From Candidatus Nitrosocosmicus sp. (GTDB taxonomy: Archaea > Thermoproteota > Nitrososphaeria > Nitrososphaerales > Nitrososphaeraceae): DNA of 18,381 nt. A program made the translations under genes and the position numbers. This document shows, one piece after another, positions 1 through 7,459 of the stretch (position 1 is the first letter of the stretch; every line of letters starts with the position of its first letter). The DNA is taken from assembly GCA_030452275.1 (NCBI GenBank), contig JAKDMR010000012.1, positions 1 through 18,381 of the forward strand, in the 5' to 3' direction. The notes below the pieces were generated by a model that was not told the origin of the DNA, ran no database searches, and worked only from the letters and a program-made list of their open reading frames with translations.

Positions 1-32
1 AATCAAGAAATGATGTCAGAAATCAAGATGAA

Positions 33-389
33 TTATGACCCAGTCTCATTTATATGGTGTCTTATTTTCTCGAAGTTACTTTCGCGGTTATAATGTAAAA
101 ATAAGATTATTTTGCGGGTAGTTTCATTCTTTAGAAATGCTATAATTGGACAGTTCTCATCTGGTATGGATGAAGTAAAATATCTGGTGATTTTTCCATT
201 CGAGCACCTTACTACTTTCACTAGATTATTTTTTTCCAAAACACGAAGGGAGTGCGATATCACTCCATTGTTAAACTTGGTAATCCGTGCTAAATCATTA
301 TATCTGATCCCAGGTATCTGAATAATTAGCGTCAGGATCACATACTTAAAATTATTATTTTTATTGTTTGTTCTGTTCTCTAAGGACAT
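33..389 (-). CDS. Winged-helix DNA-binding regulator, second domain truncated
   Basis: A 118-residue predicted transcription regulator. Residues about 15-72 form a MarR/ArsR-like winged helix: a helix around YVILTLIIQIPGI, a recognition region around NNGVISHSLRVLEKNNLV, and a wing ending in RYF. A second winged-helix unit seems to begin near residue 85 (ETTRKIILFLHYNRES) but the protein stops after INETGS. Tandem winged-helix regulators of this kind in archaea usually complete the second unit, so this copy looks shortened by roughly 40-60 residues. Reading past the stop gives nine more codons and then another stop close to the window edge. The ligand and targets cannot be told from the sequence. 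It lies upstream of and in the same direction as nothing else visible, with the chelatase-like gene behind it on the same strand. DNA binding is fairly safe; whether the protein is functional is uncertain. Confidence 0.65.
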   Translation of the reverse strand: MSLENRTNNKNNNFKYVILTLIIQIPGIRYNDLARITKFNNGVISHSLRVLEKNNLVKVVRCSNGKITRYFTSSIPDENCPIIAFLKNETTRKIILFLHYNRESNFEKIRHHINETGS

Positions 390-543
390 TTTCAGTTTTA
401 ATAAATCCTAAACTTTGTTACTTAATATACTGATTATATCGAACATTGAGATACTTCTAGTCATATCCTAAGGATTGTAAAAAAAGAAATAGATATTGGA
501 TGTCAGTAAATTAGTCAGGGTTTTAATGCCTTTCTAATTCCTA

Positions 544-1722
544 CTAGTCCCAATTTGGTGTTATGGTATTTTCTGAAGGTTGTTCCTTTATGATAAAGGC
601 AGTTGTTCCAAGTACATTCTTTTGAGCCCATTTTACAAATTCATTTGATCCTATCGGTATTGGTTCTTCGGTTACAACATAGGATATTCCCCTGTTATCT
701 AGCTCTTCTTTAACTGCATCAAATCCGGAACCACTGCCAGACGCAGGAACAAGTATAACATTGTCAGCATTGGTTGCAGTCAATGAATCCTGTATTTTGT
801 CAGCTGCAGCACTTATTGCAACTTCCATCAAATCTGGCCAGTCTTCCCTTGCAGTAACTCCAAAGGCATCAGCATAACCCATTCTCTGTTGAACATATTG
901 AGCAGTATTTGTATACTCTTGTACCTGACCCATATCATTTAAATTGGATTCTGCTCCGTGACCAACATTCACAAATATTTCATTTTCTGGGTTTCCATTA
1001 TTTTCTGAATTAGATTTTTGTGCTATTTTAACAAATATTTCTCGCAATATTCTGTCATCTGGGCTGGCGGGTCTTGAGAAAATTAATGTAGCATTGCTTG
1101 TTTCACTAGCGGGTTTTGTTAGCATTCCCATGTACAGACAGCTATCTTGATCCACGGGAACACCGGGACAGTATTTGTACTCTTCAATTCCACCAAATAT
1201 TCCTCTAGTAACGTTATGGATGACGGTTGACTCTGGCCCAAAAAGGTCTGTGTACATAAAGATTACATACTTAACTCCTTGTTCATCTAGTTTTTGTAAA
1301 CCCTCGTCCCAATTATATGGCATGTGTGTTATTATCTCAGTGGGATATCCTAGTCTTTCAAGGGCCTCTTTTATGGGTTCTGTCTTTTCAGGAGCATGAC
1401 CTCCCGGAAATCCTAACCCATGTGTGTAAACCAAGACACCTATCTGGCCAGAAATACCTCCCAAATTATCTCCTGGAAAAGGAATAATGCCTTTGAATCT
1501 TTCGAGGATTTCAGATATGTCTAAATCCATAAAGCTTTGGATATCGCCAATCTGTCCCACTCTATCCTGAGCCTCTTGCAGTTTCTGGTTTATCAGCTCT
1601 TTTGCTTCTCCTATCTGTAAATTAATTGAATTTGAGCTTTGAGCAAATACTGATGAATGAAACCCTACTACAAATAAGGTCATTATGATAATAGCACCAA
1701 TAATAACGTTAATACTCATCAT
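544..1722 (-). CDS. Predicted secreted protein with tandem chelatase (CbiX/SirB)-like halves
   Basis: A 392-residue protein with a clear N-terminal signal peptide (hydrophobic residues about 5-20, cleavage likely after VFA at 27). A short helical linker (about 35-75) precedes two similar alpha/beta halves. The first starts at about 94 (IGVLVYTHGLGFPGG, His101 and His109); the second starts at about 249 (EIFVNVGHGAESN, His255). A His at the end of the first strand, in a GHG-type motif, is typical of class II chelatases such as sirohydrochlorin ferrochelatase and cobaltochelatase. The usual second metal-binding His of those enzymes is not evident in the C-terminal half, which has VPASGSGSGFDAV there. 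Two cysteines (185, 195) could form a disulfide. A TATA box at 1744-1750 lies about 26 bp before the ATG, suggesting a leaderless mRNA. The fold assignment comes from motif and pattern reading; export makes cytoplasmic tetrapyrrole chelation unlikely, so the function is open. Confidence 0.7.
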   Translation of the reverse strand: MMSINVIIGAIIIMTLFVVGFHSSVFAQSSNSINLQIGEAKELINQKLQEAQDRVGQIGDIQSFMDLDISEILERFKGIIPFPGDNLGGISGQIGVLVYTHGLGFPGGHAPEKTEPIKEALERLGYPTEIITHMPYNWDEGLQKLDEQGVKYVIFMYTDLFGPESTVIHNVTRGIFGGIEEYKYCPGVPVDQDSCLYMGMLTKPASETSNATLIFSRPASPDDRILREIFVKIAQKSNSENNGNPENEIFVNVGHGAESNLNDMGQVQEYTNTAQYVQQRMGYADAFGVTAREDWPDLMEVAISAAADKIQDSLTATNADNVILVPASGSGSGFDAVKEELDNRGISYVVTEEPIPIGSNEFVKWAQKNVLGTTAFIIKEQPSENTITPNWD

Positions 1723-1743
1723 AATAAGTTAACGAAATTTTAG

Positions 1744-1750
1744 ATATATA
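1744..1750 (-). promoter_or_regulatory. TATA box of the secreted chelatase-like gene
   Basis: An alternating TA stretch is centred about 26 bp upstream of the minus-strand ATG at 1722. In archaea this spacing puts the transcription start at or next to the start codon, so a leaderless transcript is inferred. Confidence 0.5.
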
Positions 1751-1849
1751 GCAGGCATACGTTTCTAAGTTTGGAAAGTGTATATCTTGTAAGAAATAAT
1801 CAGTAAGATGATTTGCTTATTTGGTTATGGCATAACTTTACTTACGGAA

Positions 1850-2690
1850 TTACTATAATATGGTGATAGTACTGATGATAATAGTAATAGGATTGCGACT
1901 TGATATGCCCATACCATTTAACATATATTCCTGAACTGACTGTAGTAAGTAGTTCCTCGTGTTTAGACCAAATCTCTTTTCTGAAATGTCTAGATATTTT
2001 TCTCTTGACACCCTCAAACGAAGAGTATAGTTCAACGGTGAGAAAATCCCTTCTGGCTATATTCCACACCTCCTCTATAATATCATAAACTCAGGTGATG
2101 CCGTTGGAAGACATACTGGAATAAGGGTGTCCTTGTTCTGTTCCAAATAATCCTTTACCTTCCTTGATCTTTAGTGAGGTGATGCTTTGTCCATGAAAAG
2201 ATAACACCTTGAAGACTTTGGATGTCTTTAGAATATCAAGGAATGTATTACTATCAAACCTATCGTACTTTCTGAAAATTTGTTTATTACCATTCGTGCT
2301 TATAGCTCCAAAAAGACACGAATGTTTATGCGAACCTGTTATTCTTACAACAGGCCTCTTTTCCTTGTCAATCCAAACCTGTCTTGGAAGAGAATCATAG
2401 AAGAGAAAAGATTCATCTATGGATTCTATGACAAATCTTTTGATTTTGATTTTGATTTTGCTTTTGATGTTGTATATCCAAAAGTATCTTTTCTGTCTTT
2501 TTTTTGAAGATCACTTTCTCGTCATTTGAGGCAGTTTTTACAAATACTTTTCTTGAAACCTTTTGTTTAAAGCCCTATTTTTTAACAATGTGGTAAGAGT
2601 ATCTTGAGAATCTTTTTTAGTGGAATTTACCTTTTCCTCCTTCGTGCTCGATTTTCTGTATTGTTTTCCTATATAATAGAAAACCGAGTG
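1850..2690 (-). pseudogene. Degraded IS630-type DDE transposase
   Basis: Minus-strand translation gives consecutive transposase blocks in shifting frames. From 2690 down: a helical N-terminal part (IGKQYRKSSTKEEKV, then LLKNRALNKRF), then after a frameshift GFKQKVSRKVFVKTAS, then after another the first catalytic Asp in ESIDESFLFYD (codon 2415-2417), followed by GSHKHSCLFGAISTNG. A further shift near 2200 gives the second Asp in LFMDKASPH (codon 2189-2191), directly followed by an in-frame stop (2171-2173), then LPTASPEFMIL. One more shift gives the catalytic Glu in EEVWNIARRDF (about 2070-2075). A last shift near 1960 leads to EKRFGLNTRNYLL. The order D, D, E and the SPEF-x3-E pattern resemble the SPDLNPIE block of IS630/Tc1-type enzymes. 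At least four frameshifts and one stop make it non-functional. Some blocks also read as short open frames on the plus strand; those are shadows. Confidence 0.8.
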
Positions 2691-2909
2691 TAATCACAAT
2701 TGGAGCATCGAAAAAGTATAATAAAAAACTTCAAAAGCTTGGTGTATTAAAAAGAAAAAAAGAATAAATTACTAAATTTCATCATGGATGATTTCCCACC
2801 CCCACTTGCGGATTCAACAACTGGGAAGTAGACGGAATACGAATCTCTGATATGGGCCAAAAATTCTGTAAGCCTGAATAATATTTTGTTTCATTTTATC
2901 CAGTCTAAC

Positions 2910-3131
2910 ATGATTAGACATAAAAAAATGTTGAAAGAATCATTTGTAAAGAAACGTTTAGAATCAATGAATGAACGAGTCGATCCAATCAAAAAGCAAG
3001 ATACTTTGAATAGATCAATCCCTGATGAACTATATTCCCAGTATGAAGTAGATGAAAAAACCTATAAAGATTTAGAAGAGGCTTACAAAAAATATGGCCG
3101 TCTTCTTATCTCGGCCTTGAATATACAATAA
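2910..3131 (+). CDS. Small hydrophilic protein of unknown function
   Basis: A 73-residue, highly charged protein that I do not recognise. The N-terminal third is basic (MIRHKKMLKESFVKKRLES), the C-terminal part acidic and probably helical (DEKTYKDLEEAYKKYG). No Cys, no membrane segment and no signal peptide. I chose the ATG at 2910 because an AT-rich TATA-like element at 2879-2886 lies about 26 bp upstream, the usual spacing for a leaderless archaeal mRNA; an in-frame TTG at 2886 would add eight residues. It lies between an IS630 relic and a broken recombinase and is followed after 14 bp by another small ORF on the same strand, so it may be left-over cargo of a mobile element. The amino-acid make-up looks coding, but there is no family support. 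Confidence 0.45.
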   Translation: MIRHKKMLKESFVKKRLESMNERVDPIKKQDTLNRSIPDELYSQYEVDEKTYKDLEEAYKKYGRLLISALNIQ

Positions 3132-3145
3132 ATAAACTTTATTAC

Positions 3146-3274
3146 ATGACTGTAAATACATTAAAAACTGTAAACTATGAGGAGAACCTTGTAACAAATG
3201 AAATGATTGATCAGATAAAGATAAATCACGAATTAAAAGAACAGAACAGGCCGAGGAATAAAAGTAAAGATTAG
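3146..3274 (+). CDS. Candidate 42-residue ORF following the small hydrophilic protein
   Basis: An ATG at 3146 opens 42 codons ending with TAG at 3272-3274. The product is charged and hydrophilic (NYEENLVTNEMIDQIKINHE, tail RPRNKSKD) and unrecognised. It starts 14 bp after the preceding gene on the same strand, and its last four bases overlap the 3' end of the recombinase remnant on the other strand. Its composition is gene-like, but at this length chance cannot be excluded. If real, it would form a two-gene unit with its upstream neighbour. Confidence 0.3.
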   Translation: MTVNTLKTVNYEENLVTNEMIDQIKINHELKEQNRPRNKSKD

Positions 3275-4573
3275 CAAATGGATTGCCTCGAACTTAATAC
3301 GTCAGGTTTGACATGAGCTAACATATGGTTTTGTTGAATTAATGAAAAAATTCTTGTAAATTTATTATTAATAACTTCTCTCAAGGAACTAATCTCCTTC
3401 TCATACTTTTGTTTTAACTCAAACAACCCATCTTTTTTCTTTTGATCTTCCTGTTTTTTAGAGATAGGCGAGAAATCAGCGCATATTTGTAGATTCGGAA
3501 TTGCCTTCAAATATTCGGAATAAATCTCTTCGTCAGACGCCATATAATATACCTTATCCAGTCCCGTTGCGTGTCCTACAAGCATCTCCCTTATTGTTTT
3601 ATCGAGCCTAGATCTCTGCATTTACGTTATTGCAAATATTATGAAAGAATGACATGGATGTAAATCACTCCTATTATGAGGAATTGCGTTCTTTGAACAT
3701 ATCAAGGATTTCACATATGGTCTTAAATTCAAAGATTCAAGTTTTGGAATTATAATATTTTGTACGATTGTTGTTCGATAAGTAATTGGGATTGGATTGT
3801 ATAGTTCAGATCTCCTATTAAACGCCCTTATAATCAGATATGCATTTGTTGGTTCCCATCCTGAGTCTGTTTTGACTAATTTTTCGCCAAATCGTTGTCT
3901 TAACTCAAGGTAATTTTCTATTGCTGCAGCACATTCAGCAGTGCAGAAAGTAAAGTATCTGAATTTTGATGAAGGTGAATAAACTTGAATCTGATAAATG
4001 CGATCTCCTTGCTCATTTATTCCCCATTTCTTGAGGTCTTTCAATCTGAGCTGATGAACTGCACCCACTCGCATGGCCGTTGATGATAACAAAAGTATTA
4101 CTGCTTTTTTTCGCTCATCAGATATATTCAAGAGAGAAGAAATTTCAGAATGGGTATATGATCGATATTCATACTTATTTTCAGATTCACATAAATTTTT
4201 TTATCTTTTTACGATTTATAGTAATGTCGTTAATAGAGAAAAAATGAATTGCTGTGCATAAGAAAACATTCTGTGCACTAAAGTACAAATTTCTTTTATG
4301 GCGCATATCAATTAGAATATCTATAATAACTTGCTCAATTACACGGCGATCTCTGCTTAATAGTTCATCAAATGTAGAAAACGATACAATTGGAGAGAGC
4401 AAGTAGTCTTCAAGTCTTGCAACGTATGCCTTTCTCGTTATAGAAGATTTAAGGGATGAGACAAAGTTAACATAAGCCCTATGATTTGTATCAATCATAC
4501 TAGGAATGGTTACCTTTGGATATTGTCTTGTCATAGAATATACAGTATTAGAGTCATAAGTTTTGGATGTCAA
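3271..4573 (-). pseudogene. Broken tyrosine recombinase (phage/element-type integrase)
   Basis: A tyrosine recombinase of about 430 residues is split into three parts on the minus strand. Part one (4573-4187) is the core-binding domain and ends at KKIKKFM. A single frameshift near 4187 joins it to ESENKYEYRSYTHSEISSLL, which runs in frame into the part with the first catalytic Arg (SSTAMRVGAVHQLRLKDL) and the beta-hairpin Lys region (SPSSKFRYFTF). That part ends with TAA at 3622-3624, and the same frame resumes at once (MQRSRLDKTIREMLVGHATG), with the conserved His in LVGH and the nucleophile region KVYY. The expected HxxR box reads HSFI (CHSFIIFAIT): the catalytic Arg is replaced by Ile, which a single AGA to ATA change would explain. 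A charged, probably coiled-coil tail closes the protein. A frameshift, a nonsense codon and an active-site loss together show an inactive gene. Confidence 0.85.
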
Positions 4574-4693
4574 ATCGGACCAATATTCTCTTGTTCGTTT
4601 CCTTCAGTGTAGTTAATGAAGGGATAATATTTATGCGTGATTATAAACAACATAGCTTTAATTATCCTTTCTTATACCTATTATCAGGAAAAG

Positions 4694-6154
4694 ATGAGCC
4701 TGTCAAAAACAGATTATGACATCATAGTAGCAGGTGGAGGGTTAGCTGGACTAATAGTAGCCTCATCTGCAGCTTACTACTCTAAACAAAGAATGAAGAT
4801 TCTAGTACTAGATAGGAACTCTATCGACATTCAAGGAAGGAAAACCATCTCGGGTTGGATTTGTGGTGATGCAGTAGGGAAAAACACTGTTGATTACATG
4901 ACAGATAGAATTAAAATATCATGGGGTTACCCAGAAATCGAACATCCAGTAAAGGGAGTATTGGCCTTTTCCCCGGATCACGAAACCCGAGTGTCATTTG
5001 ATGGAGAGGGATATATATTAAATAGAAAACAGTTACCCCAAAAGCAAGTTACGGAGGCATGCAAATTGGGAGTTGAAATAGCTAGCAATATCATGATTAG
5101 ACAACTAACATCTGAGAATAATTTTATAGTCGGTGTGGAAGGGGAAAATACAAAGACTAAGGAAATATTTAAGAAAACTGCTAAGGTGGTAGTCGATTGC
5201 ACTGGTGTTACTTCAGTACTACGCACAAATCTACCGATTAAAACTCACATTCAAAGAAGGATAGATAGAATTGATCTAGAATCTACTGGCAGGTATATTT
5301 ACGATTTTGATAAAAACGGCAATGAAGACAAGACGTTTTTTGACCCCGAATATTGCATAATTCACTTAGATCAAAATTTGGCTCCAGGTGGTTATGGATG
5401 GGTTTTTCCAAAAGGAGAAAATAAAGTGAATATTGGTTTGGGTGTTCAACAAAAGCTGTTTGATAAAGCAAACAAGGAGAGTGGAAGAAAGAGGGATTTG
5501 AAGAGGTTAATTGATGATTATGTCGGTGTCAATCCAGTTATATCAAATCCAAGGTTATCAAAAGGAGAGGAGGACCTAGGTAATGAATGGGGTACATGGC
5601 AGGTGTCCGTTAGGAGGCAGAATGACTGTATGGTTGCCAATGGCTATATGATGGTTGGAGACTCTGCGTGGATGCCAAAGCCACTGGATGCTGGTGGAAT
5701 AGGCCCCGCAATAATTGCAGCCACAATAGCTGGAAAAGATCTGGTGGAAGCAATAGAATCAGGCAATGTTTCAGAGAATGGGCTTTGGAAGTATAATAAG
5801 AATTTCATTAACGAATATGGCTACAAGACGGCTGGTCTGGAAGTATTTAGAAGAATGCTCCAACAACTCACCAACGAACAGATAAACTACGGCATGAAGC
5901 ACTTTCTGTCGAAAATGGATGTTGATAAGATTACTAACGGTGAACATCCGGAATTTAGCACGGTTAGCAAGCTAGGTATGATGATAAGAGGAGCACTAAA
6001 TAAGAAACTTGCAGAAGACTTGAAATTTACTTCTCAAATGAATGAAGAGCTAGTCAAACATTATAGAAATTATCCAGAAACATCAGAAGGATTCCCGGAT
6101 TGGTCTAAAAAGTTAAGCAGATATCTATCTGAAGCTTTTGCCAAATTCGCTTAA
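4694..6154 (+). CDS. Geranylgeranyl reductase family FAD-dependent oxidoreductase
   Basis: A 486-residue flavoprotein with an N-terminal FAD-binding Rossmann motif (YDIIVAGGGLAGLIVASS, residues about 8-25), an acidic strand end (ILVLDRN) and the second FAD motif (YMMVGDSAWMPKPLDAGGIG) near residue 330. This layout fits the geranylgeranyl reductase family, which in archaea saturates the isoprenoid chains of membrane lipids; saturation of quinone side chains is another known role. The exact substrate cannot be told. I start at the ATG at 4694, just before the Rossmann strand and 4 bp after AGGA; the upstream ATG at 4637 would add a hydrophobic stretch unlike the family. TATA-like ATATTTATG (about 4627-4635) would give a short leader. 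It converges on translin, with hairpins at the shared 3' end. Confidence 0.85.
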   Translation: MSLSKTDYDIIVAGGGLAGLIVASSAAYYSKQRMKILVLDRNSIDIQGRKTISGWICGDAVGKNTVDYMTDRIKISWGYPEIEHPVKGVLAFSPDHETRVSFDGEGYILNRKQLPQKQVTEACKLGVEIASNIMIRQLTSENNFIVGVEGENTKTKEIFKKTAKVVVDCTGVTSVLRTNLPIKTHIQRRIDRIDLESTGRYIYDFDKNGNEDKTFFDPEYCIIHLDQNLAPGGYGWVFPKGENKVNIGLGVQQKLFDKANKESGRKRDLKRLIDDYVGVNPVISNPRLSKGEEDLGNEWGTWQVSVRRQNDCMVANGYMMVGDSAWMPKPLDAGGIGPAIIAATIAGKDLVEAIESGNVSENGLWKYNKNFINEYGYKTAGLEVFRRMLQQLTNEQINYGMKHFLSKMDVDKITNGEHPEFSTVSKLGMMIRGALNKKLAEDLKFTSQMNEELVKHYRNYPETSEGFPDWSKKLSRYLSEAFAKFA

Positions 6155-6185
6155 CCTTTATTTTTTTAGAACATTAATAAAGGTT
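6153..6185. terminator. 10-bp hairpin at the convergent 3' ends
   Basis: Perfect inverted repeat AACCTTTATT (6153-6162) and AATAAAGGTT (6176-6185) around a 13-nt T-rich loop. It starts within the stop codon of the reductase gene and faces translin on the other strand, so it could end transcripts from both sides. Confidence 0.5.
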
Positions 6186-6200
6186 TCCCTGCGTTAGGGA
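6186..6200. terminator. Second small hairpin in the convergent junction
   Basis: TCCCT (6186-6190) pairs with AGGGA (6196-6200) around GCGTT, directly after the 10-bp hairpin. Probably part of the same 3'-end structure; alone it is too short to be sure. Confidence 0.3.
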
Positions 6201-6214
6201 TCTAATATAATCTA

Positions 6215-6850
6215 TCATTTTACGATGGTCGCTTTGTCGATCCTGTCTAAAAAGCTTTTTCGCCTGTATTCCTCTGTAATAGAAATACGAACATCATCAA
6301 TTATCCGTTTGCCAACATCTAGTTTCTTTCTGACTCCAGAAATAATATTATCATAGAACGAAAACGGGTAGATTGAATCGTATAAGGATTGCATGATGGT
6401 AAATAAAGACAATGAGGATTCAAAATTGTCTTTCCTAAGATTATCATAAATCATTCGCTTGATTTCACCTATGCAATCTAGAAGTCCGGTAACATATGCA
6501 TTTAATGAAACCTGCAACTCGGCATGTCCACTAAAATGATCTTTCCTTTCAACAATTTCTTTTAGAATAGCAGCTTCAACGTATTCTTGTTCTGCGGGCC
6601 ACAAATAACGTTCCAAATCAGAAATGACATATTTTTTGAGTTCTGAGAGCAAAGAAAATGCGTTATTAATTAATTCAGTTGCTTCAACTGTCTTTCCGCT
6701 GTGTAACAATATAATAGCCTTACTACTCAAGGCAATAATTTCTCTATTTTCCTTTATTAGTTTCTCCCGACTTGATTCCACCTGTCTTAGATAAGACGAA
6801 AATTCATTCAACGAATCTTGTAATTTAGCAGAATCAATATTAAAACTCAT
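6215..6850 (-). CDS. Translin family protein
   Basis: A 211-residue all-helical protein that matches the translin/TRAX family in length and in its hallmark segments: REIIALSSKAIILLHSGK (about 36-53) and EQEYVEAAIL (87-96), the latter nearly the same as the QEYVEA segment of eukaryotic translins. The glutamates in this segment (87, 89, 92) sit where TRAX-type members carry RNase residues. The family binds and in some members cleaves single-stranded nucleic acid as ring-like oligomers; the role in archaea is poorly known. The start codon is about 26 bp from a symmetric TATA box, implying a leaderless mRNA. The gene diverges from an Hjc-like resolvase and shares that promoter region, including an inverted repeat. 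Confidence 0.85.
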   Translation of the reverse strand: MSFNIDSAKLQDSLNEFSSYLRQVESSREKLIKENREIIALSSKAIILLHSGKTVEATELINNAFSLLSELKKYVISDLERYLWPAEQEYVEAAILKEIVERKDHFSGHAELQVSLNAYVTGLLDCIGEIKRMIYDNLRKDNFESSLSLFTIMQSLYDSIYPFSFYDNIISGVRKKLDVGKRIIDDVRISITEEYRRKSFLDRIDKATIVK

Positions 6851-6859
6851 AATTACAGT

Positions 6860-6890
6860 TTCGTAGCTCGTTATAAATAGTAGCTACGAA
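6860..6890. promoter_or_regulatory. Symmetric divergent promoter with flanking 9-bp inverted repeat
   Basis: TTCGTAGCT (6860-6868) and AGCTACGAA (6882-6890) are perfect inverted arms around a 13-bp centre holding TTATAAATA, which reads as a TATA box on both strands. Its centre is about 26 bp from the translin ATG on one side and gives a start near 6901 on the other. The arms flank the TATA box exactly where a repressor or TFB would bind, so it may be an operator or a pair of facing BRE elements. Confidence 0.55.
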
Positions 6891-6926
6891 CGTATAAAAA
6901 AAAATTTATGGCATCTAAATCAAACG

Positions 6927-7424
6927 TTGAAATGGATGACCAATATTCGCAGGAGCAGAGGATATAATTTTGAGTATCGTTTGGTTAAGCAACTAAATTC
7001 TGGAGAATGGATTGCGCGAAGATTGGGAGGGTCGAGCACAGGCTTACCTGACATTGTAGCAGTAAACAACACAGATTCCATACTATTATCAATAGAGGCA
7101 AAGACGGCTACTAGTAATAGCATATATGTACCCCAAGATCAAATTGACAGATGTTATCTCATTACACAAATGTTTGAGGCTTATCAAGACAGATATATAA
7201 TTTTGGCATTTAAATTTATGAGAAAACAAAGGCTAGTAGTTAAGGGGGAAATAAAATACCGGCCAAGAAAAACAAAAGAGTATTACAAAATAGTAAGATT
7301 TAAGAAAAAGCCAAAAAAATTTCCGATGATTAAATGTAATTACAATGGAGATACCTATGCAATCTATGATTCTAAAATAAAGAAAGTTAAACTAAAAAAT
7401 TATCTGATGCCTTTTAATGTATAA
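6927..7424 (+). CDS. hjc: Hjc-like Holliday junction resolvase (PD-(D/E)XK nuclease)
   Basis: A 165-residue protein whose first 75 residues carry the archaeal Hjc nuclease pattern: RGYNFEYRLVKQL with Glu16, GLPDIVAV with Asp42, and SIEAKTA with Glu57 and Lys59. Hjc cleaves four-way DNA junctions as a dimer during recombination repair. The rest is a basic tail (RPRKTKEYYKIVRFKKKPKK) making it longer than typical Hjc proteins of about 120-140 residues. The start shown is TTG at 6927; an ATG at 6936 is the next option. A separate ATG at 6908, better placed for the divergent promoter, opens only 19 codons in another frame, so either it is a leader ORF or the N-terminus has been altered. It is divergent from translin, and a zinc-binding gene follows. 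Confidence 0.75.
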   Translation: MKWMTNIRRSRGYNFEYRLVKQLNSGEWIARRLGGSSTGLPDIVAVNNTDSILLSIEAKTATSNSIYVPQDQIDRCYLITQMFEAYQDRYIILAFKFMRKQRLVVKGEIKYRPRKTKEYYKIVRFKKKPKKFPMIKCNYNGDTYAIYDSKIKKVKLKNYLMPFNV

Positions 7425-7427
7425 TAG

Positions 7428-7435
7428 ATATTTAA
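7428..7435 (+). promoter_or_regulatory. TATA box of the small zinc-binding gene
   Basis: ATATTTAA is centred about 28 bp before the TTG at 7460. Since no ATG fits, this spacing supports TTG as a leaderless start. Confidence 0.45.
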
Positions 7436-7459
7436 GGGATCAGATTACTTGTTTATTTA

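Larger units (their letters stand above)
1850..4573. mobile_element. Relic mobile-element region
   Basis: This stretch contains no recognisable housekeeping gene. It holds a decayed IS630-type transposase (1850-2690), a region without clear genes (2700-2909), two small unassigned plus-strand ORFs (2910-3274) and a broken tyrosine recombinase (3271-4573). Two unrelated recombination genes in decay next to each other suggest a site of repeated insertion. I found no tRNA gene, no flanking direct repeats and no terminal inverted repeats, so the true ends are unknown and the limits given are only those of the gene remains. Confidence 0.45.

Noticed and set aside
1900..2088. Plus-strand open frame of 62 codons
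   Set aside because: It is antisense to the C-terminal blocks of the IS630 relic and has no recognisable content.
2209..2507. Two plus-strand open frames of 63 and 75 codons
   Set aside because: They lie opposite the IS630 transposase relic; the minus strand gives the recognisable DDE blocks, and the Phe/Asp-rich run is only the simple repeat.
4637..4693. Upstream ATG that would extend the geranylgeranyl-reductase-family protein by 19 residues
   Set aside because: The extension is hydrophobic and lies before the Rossmann strand where family members normally begin; the ATG at 4694 has AGGA just upstream.
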